From the NCBI RefSeq assembly GCF_000374125.1, contig NZ_KB893625.1, positions 840,945-904,944 on the forward strand: a stretch of DNA of 64,000 nucleotides, read 5' to 3'. This stretch comes from Niabella aurantiaca DSM 17617 (GTDB lineage: Bacteria; Bacteroidota; Bacteroidia; Chitinophagales; Chitinophagaceae). The notes beneath the pieces were generated by a model. The model saw nothing but the letters and a program-made list of their open reading frames with translations. It made no database searches and had not been told where the DNA came from. Positions 44,739 through 51,649 of this stretch are shown here, piece after piece (within the stretch, counting starts at the first letter, position 1; every line of letters begins with the position of its first letter). A program made the position numbers and the translations under genes.

Positions 44739-45055
44739 TTTCTTTGTTTTTTCATTGTTGCTAATAAATTGTCGAGTTGATTGAAACGGGTTTCCCATAT
44801 TTTGCGAAACTGTTCCAGCCAATTATCTATTTCTTTCAGTTTGTCAATTTCAAGTTGGTAATAAATTTCTCTGCCTTTGTGTTCCGGTTTTATTAGTTCA
44901 CATTCTATCAGAATGCGTAGATGTTTTGAAACTGCTTGCCTTGTAGTATCAAAGTGTTCGGCAATGGCGTTCGGCGTCATTGCCTGTAATGCAATTAGGG
45001 CAATAATTGCTCGTCTTGTCGGGTCTGCGATGGCCTGAAATATGTCTCTTCTCAT
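44735..45055 (-). CDS. ArsR-family transcriptional repressor
   Basis: Winged-helix regulator, 106 aa, heading the SRPBCC operon. [20 protein letters not shown], recognition helix region [20 protein letters not shown] and wing [16 protein letters not shown] are the ArsR/SRPBCC-linked type. The metal-binding ELCVCDL motif of ArsR/SmtB sensors is absent, so it probably responds to a non-metal ligand. Its stop overlaps the next gene as ATGA. Two 16-bp palindromes straddle the -7 element upstream, consistent with autoregulation. Confidence 0.92.
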   Translation of the reverse strand: MRRDIFQAIADPTRRAIIALIALQAMTPNAIAEHFDTTRQAVSKHLRILIECELIKPEHKGREIYYQLEIDKLKEIDNWLEQFRKIWETRFNQLDNLLATMKKQRK

Positions 45056-45074
45056 TAATCTGAATCATTTTGAT

Positions 45075-45116
45075 GAAACCAATCAGTTGCAAATATACGT
45101 GAAACCATTCGGTTTC
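45075..45116. promoter_or_regulatory. paired ArsR operator candidates around a -7 box
   Basis: GAAACCATTCGGTTTC (45101-45116) is a perfect 6-bp palindrome with 4-base spacer. A degenerate second copy, GAAACC then AATC then AGTTGC (45075-45090), lies 26 bp away. Between and beside them is CAAATATA (45090-45097), which on the minus strand is TATATTTG, a perfect TAnnTTTG -7 element for the ArsR operon. Binding would block transcription. Confidence 0.55.
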
Positions 45117-45242
45117 TCATTTTTTCCCGTTCTATTCTCCGGAATATTTCGTTTTACAAAGAATGAATGCCCAAAACGAATATCCTGATGTGACATTTGG
45201 CCTCGGGCCTGATACGCATACCGGCAATTCTGCCTTGCACAG

Positions 45243-45380
45243 GATAAGCTCAAAAACCGGGTTTGCCGGTCAGGAATATGCGCGGGTAAATACAGGATCA
45301 TTCTACAGGGAATAACAGAAGACGGCAGCGTTTTTTATGCGGATAAGATCATTATGGTTAAAGGCAGTGAATCGCAATGA
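45243..45380 (+). pseudogene. possible C-terminal remnant of an alpha-2-macroglobulin-like (MG) secreted protein
   Basis: One plus-strand frame ends GKYRIILQGITEDGSVFYAD, then KIIMVKGSESQ stop at 45378-45380. The pattern G-x-Y-R-(I/V)-x-(V/L)-x-G-I-x-E-D-G matches the C-terminus of large MG/carboxypeptidase-regulatory secreted proteins of Bacteroidota. Upstream the frame is broken at 45210, so only a scrap remains. The rest of 45117-45563 shows no gene. Similarity judged by eye. Confidence 0.3.
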
Positions 45381-45563
45381 TTTTACGGACCCTGCATCCG
45401 GCGGGCAGAGTATGTTTTCTCTATATGGAGCATAACGGATCTGAAAACCTTCGCGCCGTACCCGGCCCGGACAGCCGTTTATACCGACTGGGTATCCGTG
45501 ATAGACCAATTCCATCGGCACTATACGGGAACGTATCGGTCTGCATGATCATTCACTTTCATA

Positions 45564-47408
45564 TTAGTTGTTGCTTTCTAAACTCTTCATAAAAGCAATG
45601 ATCTCTTCTTTTTCTTTTTCAGTAAGACCAAGCTTTTCTCCGGGAAGTGTTTGATTGGGCAGCGATATTCGCAACCCTGCGGCGCCCCCGTTATTATAGA
45701 ATTCCATTACCTGGTCCAAAGTTTCGTACACCCCATTGTGCATATAAGGAGCTGTTCTGTCAACATTCCGGATCGTAGGGATCTTGAACGCATGTTTGCA
45801 GGACTCAACACCGATCACATCGTAATAGCCCTGATCCGGGTCCAGCGTGGAGTCTGCCATGGATGCGGGGACGCCCAATACCTCGGTTTCGCTCACAACA
45901 TATTTGGGTGGGGTGACCCCGTTGAATAAAGGAATAAAATGACAGGTGGCACATTTTGCTTTCCCCATAAACAGATTGAAGCCTTTCAATTCCTGTGCTG
46001 ATAAAGCCCCTTCATTACCCCGCATATATTCGTCGAACCGGCTGTTGAGCTTTGTAAGACTACGCACATAAGACGCGAGCGCATTCGCGACCTGGTCCGG
46101 ACTGATTTCTTTTTCAATTGATCCGGGAAATGCGTTTGCGAATAGCGACGTATATGATTTGCTCGCTGAAACATACCGTATGATCGCATCCATCGAACCA
46201 TCCATCTCCTGTTGATTCCTGATCACATCACGCGTCTGGTCCTCCAGCGTCAATGCCCGCATATCATAAAAGTAGTTCGATTGCAGTGCAGCGTTGAGTA
46301 ATGTTGGAACATTCCGTTTCAGCAGCTTTGCAGGATCGTGCAAAGCCGTATTCTTAGCCAGCCCGTCCGTAAATGCCTGTTGGGGGCGGTGACAGGATGC
46401 GCAGCTTCTGGTGCCGGTACCGGATAACGAGGCATCATAAAAAAGTTTTTTGCCCAATGCTACTTTAGCGGCAGTTGTATGAAATGAAGGGCCGGGAGAA
46501 AATGCATCCACATTGAAGGCGTCCGGGTCAAACAATGTTCCGGCTCCCTGCTTCAGCAACCGGTTGTAGCGGATTTTCGGTCCCGGCAAGGCTTGTTCCA
46601 GTTGTGCTATTCCGGTGCTGATCTTATTTGCGAAACGGGTAATGAATACCGCTCTGTCGAAGGAAGCAAAGTCGGAATGCTGGTGCAGGTACCCGATGGC
46701 GGTATCCAGGTCCTGTAATAAAGCCGTTTTGTTGTTTTTACTTATATAGGAGGATAGCATGTTCCGCATGCTTTTTAAGGATGCGGCCGATTCTTCCATA
46801 CTGTTCAGGGAAAGCGCATTGTCAAACCCCGTAATGCCCAGGGCCACGATCCGGAATACCTCTAACTTGGCGGCATCCAGGATCCGCCAATCGGCAAGCG
46901 GATGATCGGCGAAATAACCAACCAGGTATTCAGTGTTGGTTATTAAATGCGCTACTTCGCTGATCAGTGCTTCTTTACCGGCAGCATTATACTCCGGATA
47001 AAGAAAGGGCTCAATTACCTGCAGCCCCACAGGATCAATGGCCCGTGCCAAAGAGGGGTCTAACAGGTCGGCATTCTCGATCTCCTGTACCGGCGGACCA
47101 TTTAACCGCTCCGCCAGGTCGGCCGCAAAATATGTTGCGGCCCATTCAAATTCCTTGTACAGGGATCTTGATCTTAAAAAGGCCCGGCGAACCATGAGCG
47201 TATCTGCCGGCTCTTTGTTGACGGCTGCAAAGAAACTGTCTCTTACATAATCCCGGAAGGAAACGATCTGGTGGAAGACGTTTTCCCGGATCTCCCGTTC
47301 ACGCCGGCCGGGCCGGGTTTGTGCTGTACGATCCGTATAAAAGGGGGTGAAGCTTGCAATGAATAGCCCCGTAAACAGCATGAACACTATGGCCATCTTT
47401 TTATGCAT
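45564..47408 (-). CDS. MauG/CcpA-type di-haem cytochrome c peroxidase with N-terminal extension
   Basis: Periplasmic peroxidase-like enzyme. ATG 47408 (MHKKMAIVFMLFTGLFIASF) is chosen over an upstream in-frame start whose leader lies outside a signal-peptide shape. The first 300 residues are helical, without haem motifs, and not recognised. Then the CCP domain: LGKKLFYDASLSGTGTRSCA with haem motif CASCH (336-340), DGSMDAIIRYV linker, second haem motif CATCH (486-490), and RTAPYMHNGVYETLDQVMEF. Both haems are present, so it is probably active. Bacterial CCPs are normally about 350 aa; the extra N-terminal region is notable. It follows the phosphoesterase gene by about 28 bp on the same strand. 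Confidence 0.9.
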   Translation of the reverse strand: MHKKMAIVFMLFTGLFIASFTPFYTDRTAQTRPGRREREIRENVFHQIVSFRDYVRDSFFAAVNKEPADTLMVRRAFLRSRSLYKEFEWAATYFAADLAERLNGPPVQEIENADLLDPSLARAIDPVGLQVIEPFLYPEYNAAGKEALISEVAHLITNTEYLVGYFADHPLADWRILDAAKLEVFRIVALGITGFDNALSLNSMEESAASLKSMRNMLSSYISKNNKTALLQDLDTAIGYLHQHSDFASFDRAVFITRFANKISTGIAQLEQALPGPKIRYNRLLKQGAGTLFDPDAFNVDAFSPGPSFHTTAAKVALGKKLFYDASLSGTGTRSCASCHRPQQAFTDGLAKNTALHDPAKLLKRNVPTLLNAALQSNYFYDMRALTLEDQTRDVIRNQQEMDGSMDAIIRYVSASKSYTSLFANAFPGSIEKEISPDQVANALASYVRSLTKLNSRFDEYMRGNEGALSAQELKGFNLFMGKAKCATCHFIPLFNGVTPPKYVVSETEVLGVPASMADSTLDPDQGYYDVIGVESCKHAFKIPTIRNVDRTAPYMHNGVYETLDQVMEFYNNGGAAGLRISLPNQTLPGEKLGLTEKEKEEIIAFMKSLESNN

Positions 47409-47436
47409 ATTGCATCTCCTTCCTGGTCGCCAATAT

Positions 47437-48783
47437 TTATTTAAAGACCAGGGCATTCCGGAACGGGCTGGCATTTTTATCCCGTTCGGCCAATGGCGTT
47501 ATTCCCCATCTATGTTCTATAAATGAAAGAATGCTGACGGTTTCATATTGGGTGTGATCTACATGCCCTTTTTTAGCAAAGGGCCCTATAACAATAGCAG
47601 GAATGCGGCTTCCCGGGCCCCACCGGTCAATAACCGGGGGCGCTACATGGTCAAAGTAACCACCAAACTCATCATAAGTGAGGATCACCAGCGCGTCCTT
47701 TGCATTGGGCCCCTCTAATACGGCATTGATCAGTTTTACTGCCAGTTGTTCCGAAGAGTATACATCGGAGCTGCCGGGATGTTCGTCATTTCCCCCACCG
47801 GGCTTCACAAAAGAAACGCTGGGCAATGATCCTTCTTTCGCCGCCTTCAGGAAATCGTTTTGATCCTTCATGTGCTTTCTGCCTTCTGTTCCGTCTTCAT
47901 AGTTGGTAAAATACAGGAAGGGCTCGTGGTTATAAGCAAAATTATTTTTTCTTCCGGCCACTGCATCGTCCCATCCTTCTGAATACCATGCCCAGGATAC
48001 TCCTTTTTCACTCAGCCGGTCGCCAATGGTCGGCATCGTCTGCGAGGGCAGTAATTTGGAAATATCCGATTTGGCCGGGTATGGCTTGTTGCGGGAAAGA
48101 ACATGGTTAACGGCATAGCCATCAGGTGTAACGATGCCGTCCTTTACCATATTTCCGTTATCGTCCAGTTTAGCGATCAATGATGCCGGGGCATCCTGCC
48201 AAACCGGGGCAGCTGCTGAAATTAAATAGACGTGGTTAAAATAAGAGCCGCCAAAGACGCTCTGGAAGAAGTTGTCGCACAAGGTGTATTTTTTGGCCAT
48301 CGTATACAAAGGCAGCTTTTTAGTTGTATAATAGCCCATTGCCAGTCCTCTGGAATCGTTATATGCTGCAAACTGATCCATCTTTCCGCCGTGAATCTGC
48401 AACTGGTTATGAAAAAAACGGTGCGTAACATCCGGTGTTTTTTTATCAGATGGAACGTATTGGTCGATATTAAAAAGCTTATTGGGCAAATTGGTCGGGA
48501 ATGAATTGTTCCTCGGGATCTCGGGCAGGTATTTATAGGGTATTCCTTTTTCGTCGACCTGGACAAAGTTTCCTTTTTGGGCATTTTTAATACCGTTCGC
48601 CCCTTTGAACTCACCATACAGGTTATCGAAACTATGGTTCTCCATATAGACCACCACAACGTGATTGATCTGGTGGATCCCTTCATCAAAGGAGATGGGC
48701 TGCCGTTGCGCCTTCCTGCCGGTTCCGCAACTATTGAGTCCCAGGATAACAAAGAGGATAAAAAAAAGCCGTTGTACTGTCAT
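47437..48783 (-). CDS. phospholipase C/acid phosphatase-type phosphoesterase lipoprotein
   Basis: Exported phosphoesterase of the AcpA/PLC superfamily (non-specific phospholipase C or acid phosphatase). Lipobox FVILGLNSC (Cys19). Motifs: VVVYMENHSFDNLYGEFKGA at the N-terminus, KYTLCDNFFQSVFGGSYFNH, a later PGGGNDEHPGSSDVYSSEQL and ILTYDEFGGYFDHVAPP with metal-binding Asp/Glu/His, and HRWGITPLAERDKNAS at the C-terminus. Cotranscribed with the peroxidase. Phosphate scavenging is a plausible role, as an inference. Confidence 0.9.
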   Translation of the reverse strand: MTVQRLFFILFVILGLNSCGTGRKAQRQPISFDEGIHQINHVVVVYMENHSFDNLYGEFKGANGIKNAQKGNFVQVDEKGIPYKYLPEIPRNNSFPTNLPNKLFNIDQYVPSDKKTPDVTHRFFHNQLQIHGGKMDQFAAYNDSRGLAMGYYTTKKLPLYTMAKKYTLCDNFFQSVFGGSYFNHVYLISAAAPVWQDAPASLIAKLDDNGNMVKDGIVTPDGYAVNHVLSRNKPYPAKSDISKLLPSQTMPTIGDRLSEKGVSWAWYSEGWDDAVAGRKNNFAYNHEPFLYFTNYEDGTEGRKHMKDQNDFLKAAKEGSLPSVSFVKPGGGNDEHPGSSDVYSSEQLAVKLINAVLEGPNAKDALVILTYDEFGGYFDHVAPPVIDRWGPGSRIPAIVIGPFAKKGHVDHTQYETVSILSFIEHRWGITPLAERDKNASPFRNALVFK

Positions 48784-48847
48784 GCGAATGATTTTTAGAA
48801 AATTTAATTATAAAATGATCGGATGCTAACGCTGGTTACAGGTGTAT

Positions 48848-48855
48848 CAAAATTA
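48848..48855 (-). promoter_or_regulatory. -7 promoter element of the phosphoesterase-peroxidase operon
   Basis: On the minus strand TAATTTTG matches TAnnTTTG exactly, about 65 bp before the phosphoesterase ATG. The expected TTTG some 19 bp upstream is degenerate (TTTC), so only the -7 box is well supported. Confidence 0.4.
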
Positions 48856-49049
48856 CGGTAATCAGGAGAAGTACTGAAAAAAACGGTATCCCCCGTTGTA
48901 AAAATGATCCTGCCCCTCGTAAAACAAATGCAGTAGCGCTGTTAAAAAGAGCCATTATTATGAGCGCGGGTTACGGTGTTTATTTAAAGCATAAGACTTC
49001 AGCACCGAGCCGGGTCCTCTAATTGGCCGGCGGAAGCATTCCAAATTGT

Positions 49050-49265
49050 CGCTGTCATGCTGAATTTATTTCAGCATCTATGCCTGTTGTCGTTCAATAG
49101 ACCTTGAAGCGAGTTGCCAATGACAGATTATTATCTAATTATTGGAAATGAATCATACTTTGGTCATGCCGTCCGAATGGCGATCGGGATTGTTTCGGCA
49201 TCTATGCAAGATTCACGCGGATTCTGAAACCAGAATAGATCCCGGAACAAGTCCGGGATGACATC
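49050..49265. repeat. cluster of intergenic palindromic repeats
   Basis: In a 729-bp gene-free gap. Repeat one: TGCTGAA (49058-49064) and TTCAGCA (49070-49076) within TCATGCTGAA...CAGCATCTATG. Repeat two: TCATGCCG...CGGCATCTATG (about 49164-49206), a diverged copy with the same flanks. Repeat three: ATCCCGG (49239-49245) and CCGGGAT (49253-49259) followed by GACATC. They look like REP/MITE-type elements dispersed in the genome. The rest of 48784-49512 has no gene I can support. Confidence 0.55.
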
Positions 49266-49512
49266 TTCAGGATGACCCAAAGCAGGTTTGTCATTGCGCC
49301 ATTGATTTTGTGTTCACAAATGGAAAACTCAGGGTGACAGTGCGTTTATAGGAATGTGCCCTAAGCCCTGACCGGCCGGCCGGTTAAAAATTTATTTATA
49401 TATTTACATGCAATACAACATGCATCCCGGTCTTTTATTTTTTTACCAGAATATAAAGGCGCTGAAATATTATCAGGTGCTGATCCTGAGAAAGACACCG
49501 CAAAACTGATCG

Positions 49513-49806
49513 ATGAAAGATTATATGTTACTATTGTTTACCCTGATTGCTTCCCGGTGCTTCGCACAGGAAGCAATTACTGTATCGCATGTAACTCCCA
49601 TGCCCCGTTTTATAGAGATCGTTTATTTCATAAACAATGATCCTTCCCCGGGATATAATAACCTGACCCTGAAGGATCGGAAAACCGGTATCCGGTATGT
49701 ACTGGCAAAGCTCAAAAGAGGGATCTCCAAAGCTGAGCTGGGTGAAATTCCTGTAGAGCTGATGATCGAAAACGACGCATCCATAAGAAAAATACCTTTG
49801 AGATGA
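49513..49806 (+). CDS. small secreted protein of unknown function, 97 aa
   Basis: Signal peptide MKDYMLLLFTLIASRCFAQ, mature protein of about 78 residues with VSHVTPMPRFIEIVYFINND and LGEIPVELMIENDASIRKIP. Not recognised. It lies 21 bp before a second small secreted protein and is probably cotranscribed. Confidence 0.6.
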   Translation: MKDYMLLLFTLIASRCFAQEAITVSHVTPMPRFIEIVYFINNDPSPGYNNLTLKDRKTGIRYVLAKLKRGISKAELGEIPVELMIENDASIRKIPLR

Positions 49807-49827
49807 ATAGGGTAACACTTGATTAGT

Positions 49828-50208
49828 ATGATATTAAAATTAGCCATCATGTTGGTCCTGGCCGGTCTTCCCGGGGCCGGGGTTGATCCGGGCCCGCTCC
49901 CGGGTGAGCTGTTGATAAGCGGCCATTTTGAGGGTAATGAACCTTTCTGGAAGATGGAGATCACGAACAACCGGATCGTGTTGCAATGCGCCAATGATAC
50001 TTTGCAGGATACCCTGTTACTATCCCGGAAACAGCAGCACAGCGAAACGTATGCTTTCAGGGGCAGGCATTTATTCGGTATCGTCAGGTACCCGGGAAGT
50101 GGGGGCTGTATGCTTGATATTACAGAAGAAGAAAAGCCTTCACACGAAATTTATTTTTCGTACAGAGGCATAACCTATATGGGATGCGGTAAATTGAAAA
50201 AAAAGTGA
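49828..50208 (+). CDS. COG3650-like small secreted protein, about 126 aa
   Basis: ATG 49828 chosen; TTG 49819 also in frame. A short hydrophobic leader (MILKLAIMLVLAGLPGAG) precedes FEGNEPFWKMEITNNRIVLQ. The G-N-E-P-F-W motif and the C-terminal Y-M-G-C-G with an internal Cys (GGCMLDITEEEKPSHEIYFS) match the COG3650/META-adjacent family of envelope proteins of unknown role. Probably one operon with the preceding gene. The 209-bp gap to the convergent GntR gene has no evident gene. Confidence 0.65.
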   Translation: MILKLAIMLVLAGLPGAGVDPGPLPGELLISGHFEGNEPFWKMEITNNRIVLQCANDTLQDTLLLSRKQQHSETYAFRGRHLFGIVRYPGSGGCMLDITEEEKPSHEIYFSYRGITYMGCGKLKKK

Positions 50209-50417
50209 ATGGCTATTGCGTTCATCGGCTCCTGAAAACATCCTTCTCCAGCCACCGGACTTTCAGATCCGGCGTTTGATCGGTCTGCTGGGATGCCCGG
50301 TCGTTAATATGAGATTGCAGGGTAAGGTTGTTAAAAAAATGATCTCCTTTTGCAGGTAAAGCCGGCAGCCGGAACTGCCCAAACCGGCGAACGATTTTCT
50401 ATTACCGGATCATCCGA

Positions 50418-51392
50418 TTATAGCGATTTCCTTTTGATGATCCTGGTCGGATTTCTTTTTACCACTATTTTATCTTCTATGATGGCCTCAGCGACTGTTT
50501 TTCCCATTGCTTCAAAATCGGTAGAAATTACCGTAATGCCTTCTTCGAGGATCTCTTTTACATCGGTATCGTTATAAGAGATCAGACCAACGTCGCGGCC
50601 CAGCTGCAGCTTCTTTTTACGCGCCAGCTTGATCAACGCCACATCATCTGTGTCGTACCGGCTAAACGTTACGTAGGCGCATCCTTTCTGGAAATTTGTT
50701 TCATCAATTTCTGACTGGATCAGGTAGGAAAATTCCGTTTCTGTACAATATCGCAAAAACCCCTCAATGACCAGCCGTGCATGAATGGCTTCGGAGTGCG
50801 CCACGAGGATCAGCCGCTTATATTTTACCAGTTCATTTTTTAATTTGTGAAGACTGTGATAAATATCATAACCATAATCCTGGTAGATGCAGCTGTAATT
50901 GCCCGTCAGGCCCTGCTGGTTCAGGTCGATAATGACCCTTTTTTTATCCGGGATCAAATTCAAAAGCGGCGCAACGTCTTCCTTAAGAAATGTGGCAATA
51001 ACATAATGAGTATATTTTCCGATATTCTCCCGGATCAGTTTTTCAAATACCTGGTAGTTGTGGTGATGAAAATAAATATCAATATCGGCACGATTCTCCA
51101 GCTGGTTAAATAGGTTGCGATAAAACTGCTCGCGCAAAATATTCATTTTATCCAGCAACAAAAAAACACGGAAGGAGTGTGCAATATTTTTCTTCCGGAC
51201 AAAATATCCTTTCCGGTAAACCGATTCGATAATGCCTTTCTCAACAAGCTCGCTCAACCCCTTCAGCAACGTTTCCTTACTCATTTTTAATTGCTGCTGC
51301 AGCTGCTTCAGGGAGGGGACCTGGTCACCAATATGCAAGGCATCGCTTTCAATCAATGAAATGATATGATCGGCAAGCTGACGGTATTTCAT
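50418..51392 (-). CDS. GntR-family regulator with LacI-type sugar-sensor domain
   Basis: Transcription factor likely controlling the third PUL. Start chosen at ATG 51392 (MKYRQLADHIISLIES), directly at the winged helix-turn-helix (GDQVPSLKQLQQQLKMSKET and GIIESVYRKGYFVRKKN). Upstream in-frame starts exist (ATG 51449, TTG 51467) but the good promoter ends near 51465 and would leave almost no leader for them. The remaining 240 residues form a periplasmic-binding/LacI-like effector domain (HSFRVFLLLDKMNILREQFY, VIATFLKEDVAPLLNLIPDK, DVGLISYNDTDVKEILEEGI, VISTDFEAMGKTVAEAIIED). It is divergent from the SusC gene. Confidence 0.92.
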   Translation of the reverse strand: MKYRQLADHIISLIESDALHIGDQVPSLKQLQQQLKMSKETLLKGLSELVEKGIIESVYRKGYFVRKKNIAHSFRVFLLLDKMNILREQFYRNLFNQLENRADIDIYFHHHNYQVFEKLIRENIGKYTHYVIATFLKEDVAPLLNLIPDKKRVIIDLNQQGLTGNYSCIYQDYGYDIYHSLHKLKNELVKYKRLILVAHSEAIHARLVIEGFLRYCTETEFSYLIQSEIDETNFQKGCAYVTFSRYDTDDVALIKLARKKKLQLGRDVGLISYNDTDVKEILEEGITVISTDFEAMGKTVAEAIIEDKIVVKRNPTRIIKRKSL

Positions 51393-51464
51393 CTTTCCGT
51401 GCGAGTCTTTCCGTGTCCTGCTGACTTGTTGGGTTGGTAGTGGCGTCATTAAGAGAAATTTCAG

Positions 51465-51495
51465 CAAAAGTAATTAATCGACCATACAAACCAAA
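51465..51495 (-). promoter_or_regulatory. promoter of the GntR regulator gene
   Basis: On the minus strand TTTG (51492-51495), exactly 19 bp spacer, then TACTTTTG (51465-51472): a perfect match to the Bacteroidota TTTG-N19-TAnnTTTG consensus. Transcription should start around 51458, leaving a leader of about 65 bases to ATG 51392. Confidence 0.65.
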
Positions 51496-51568
51496 CCAGT
51501 TAATAATTTATCATTGCCTGCCGGAAAGAAGGCTAACCGTCTGATTTTAAAAAAAAGGATCAAAATAT

Positions 51569-51598
51569 TTTGTTTTCTGAAATTTTATATTATGTTTG
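51569..51598 (+). promoter_or_regulatory. promoter of the third SusC operon
   Basis: TTTG (51569-51572), 18-bp spacer, TATGTTTG (51591-51598), a full -7 match. Transcription should begin near 51605, about 45 bases before the SusC ATG. It is back to back with the GntR promoter. Confidence 0.65.
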
Positions 51599-51609
51599 CT
51601 AAGCATACC

Positions 51610-51624
51610 AGTCCAGACCAGACT
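51610..51624. promoter_or_regulatory. candidate GntR/LacI operator at the SusC start site
   Basis: AGTC-CAGACCA-GACT: AGTC and GACT pair around 7 bases, in a tract CATACCAGTCCAGACCAGAC that starts right after the -7 box. A related CATACAAACCAAACCAGTTA lies at about 51483-51502 in the regulator's own -33 region. Consistent with one repressor controlling both directions; not proven. Confidence 0.35.
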
Positions 51625-51649
51625 ATTTTTATTACTTTAACGATTGAAT

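Noticed and set aside
45083-45592. Three short frames on both strands
   Set aside because: No start context, no domain; only the MG-like scrap at 45243-45380 has any recognisable pattern.
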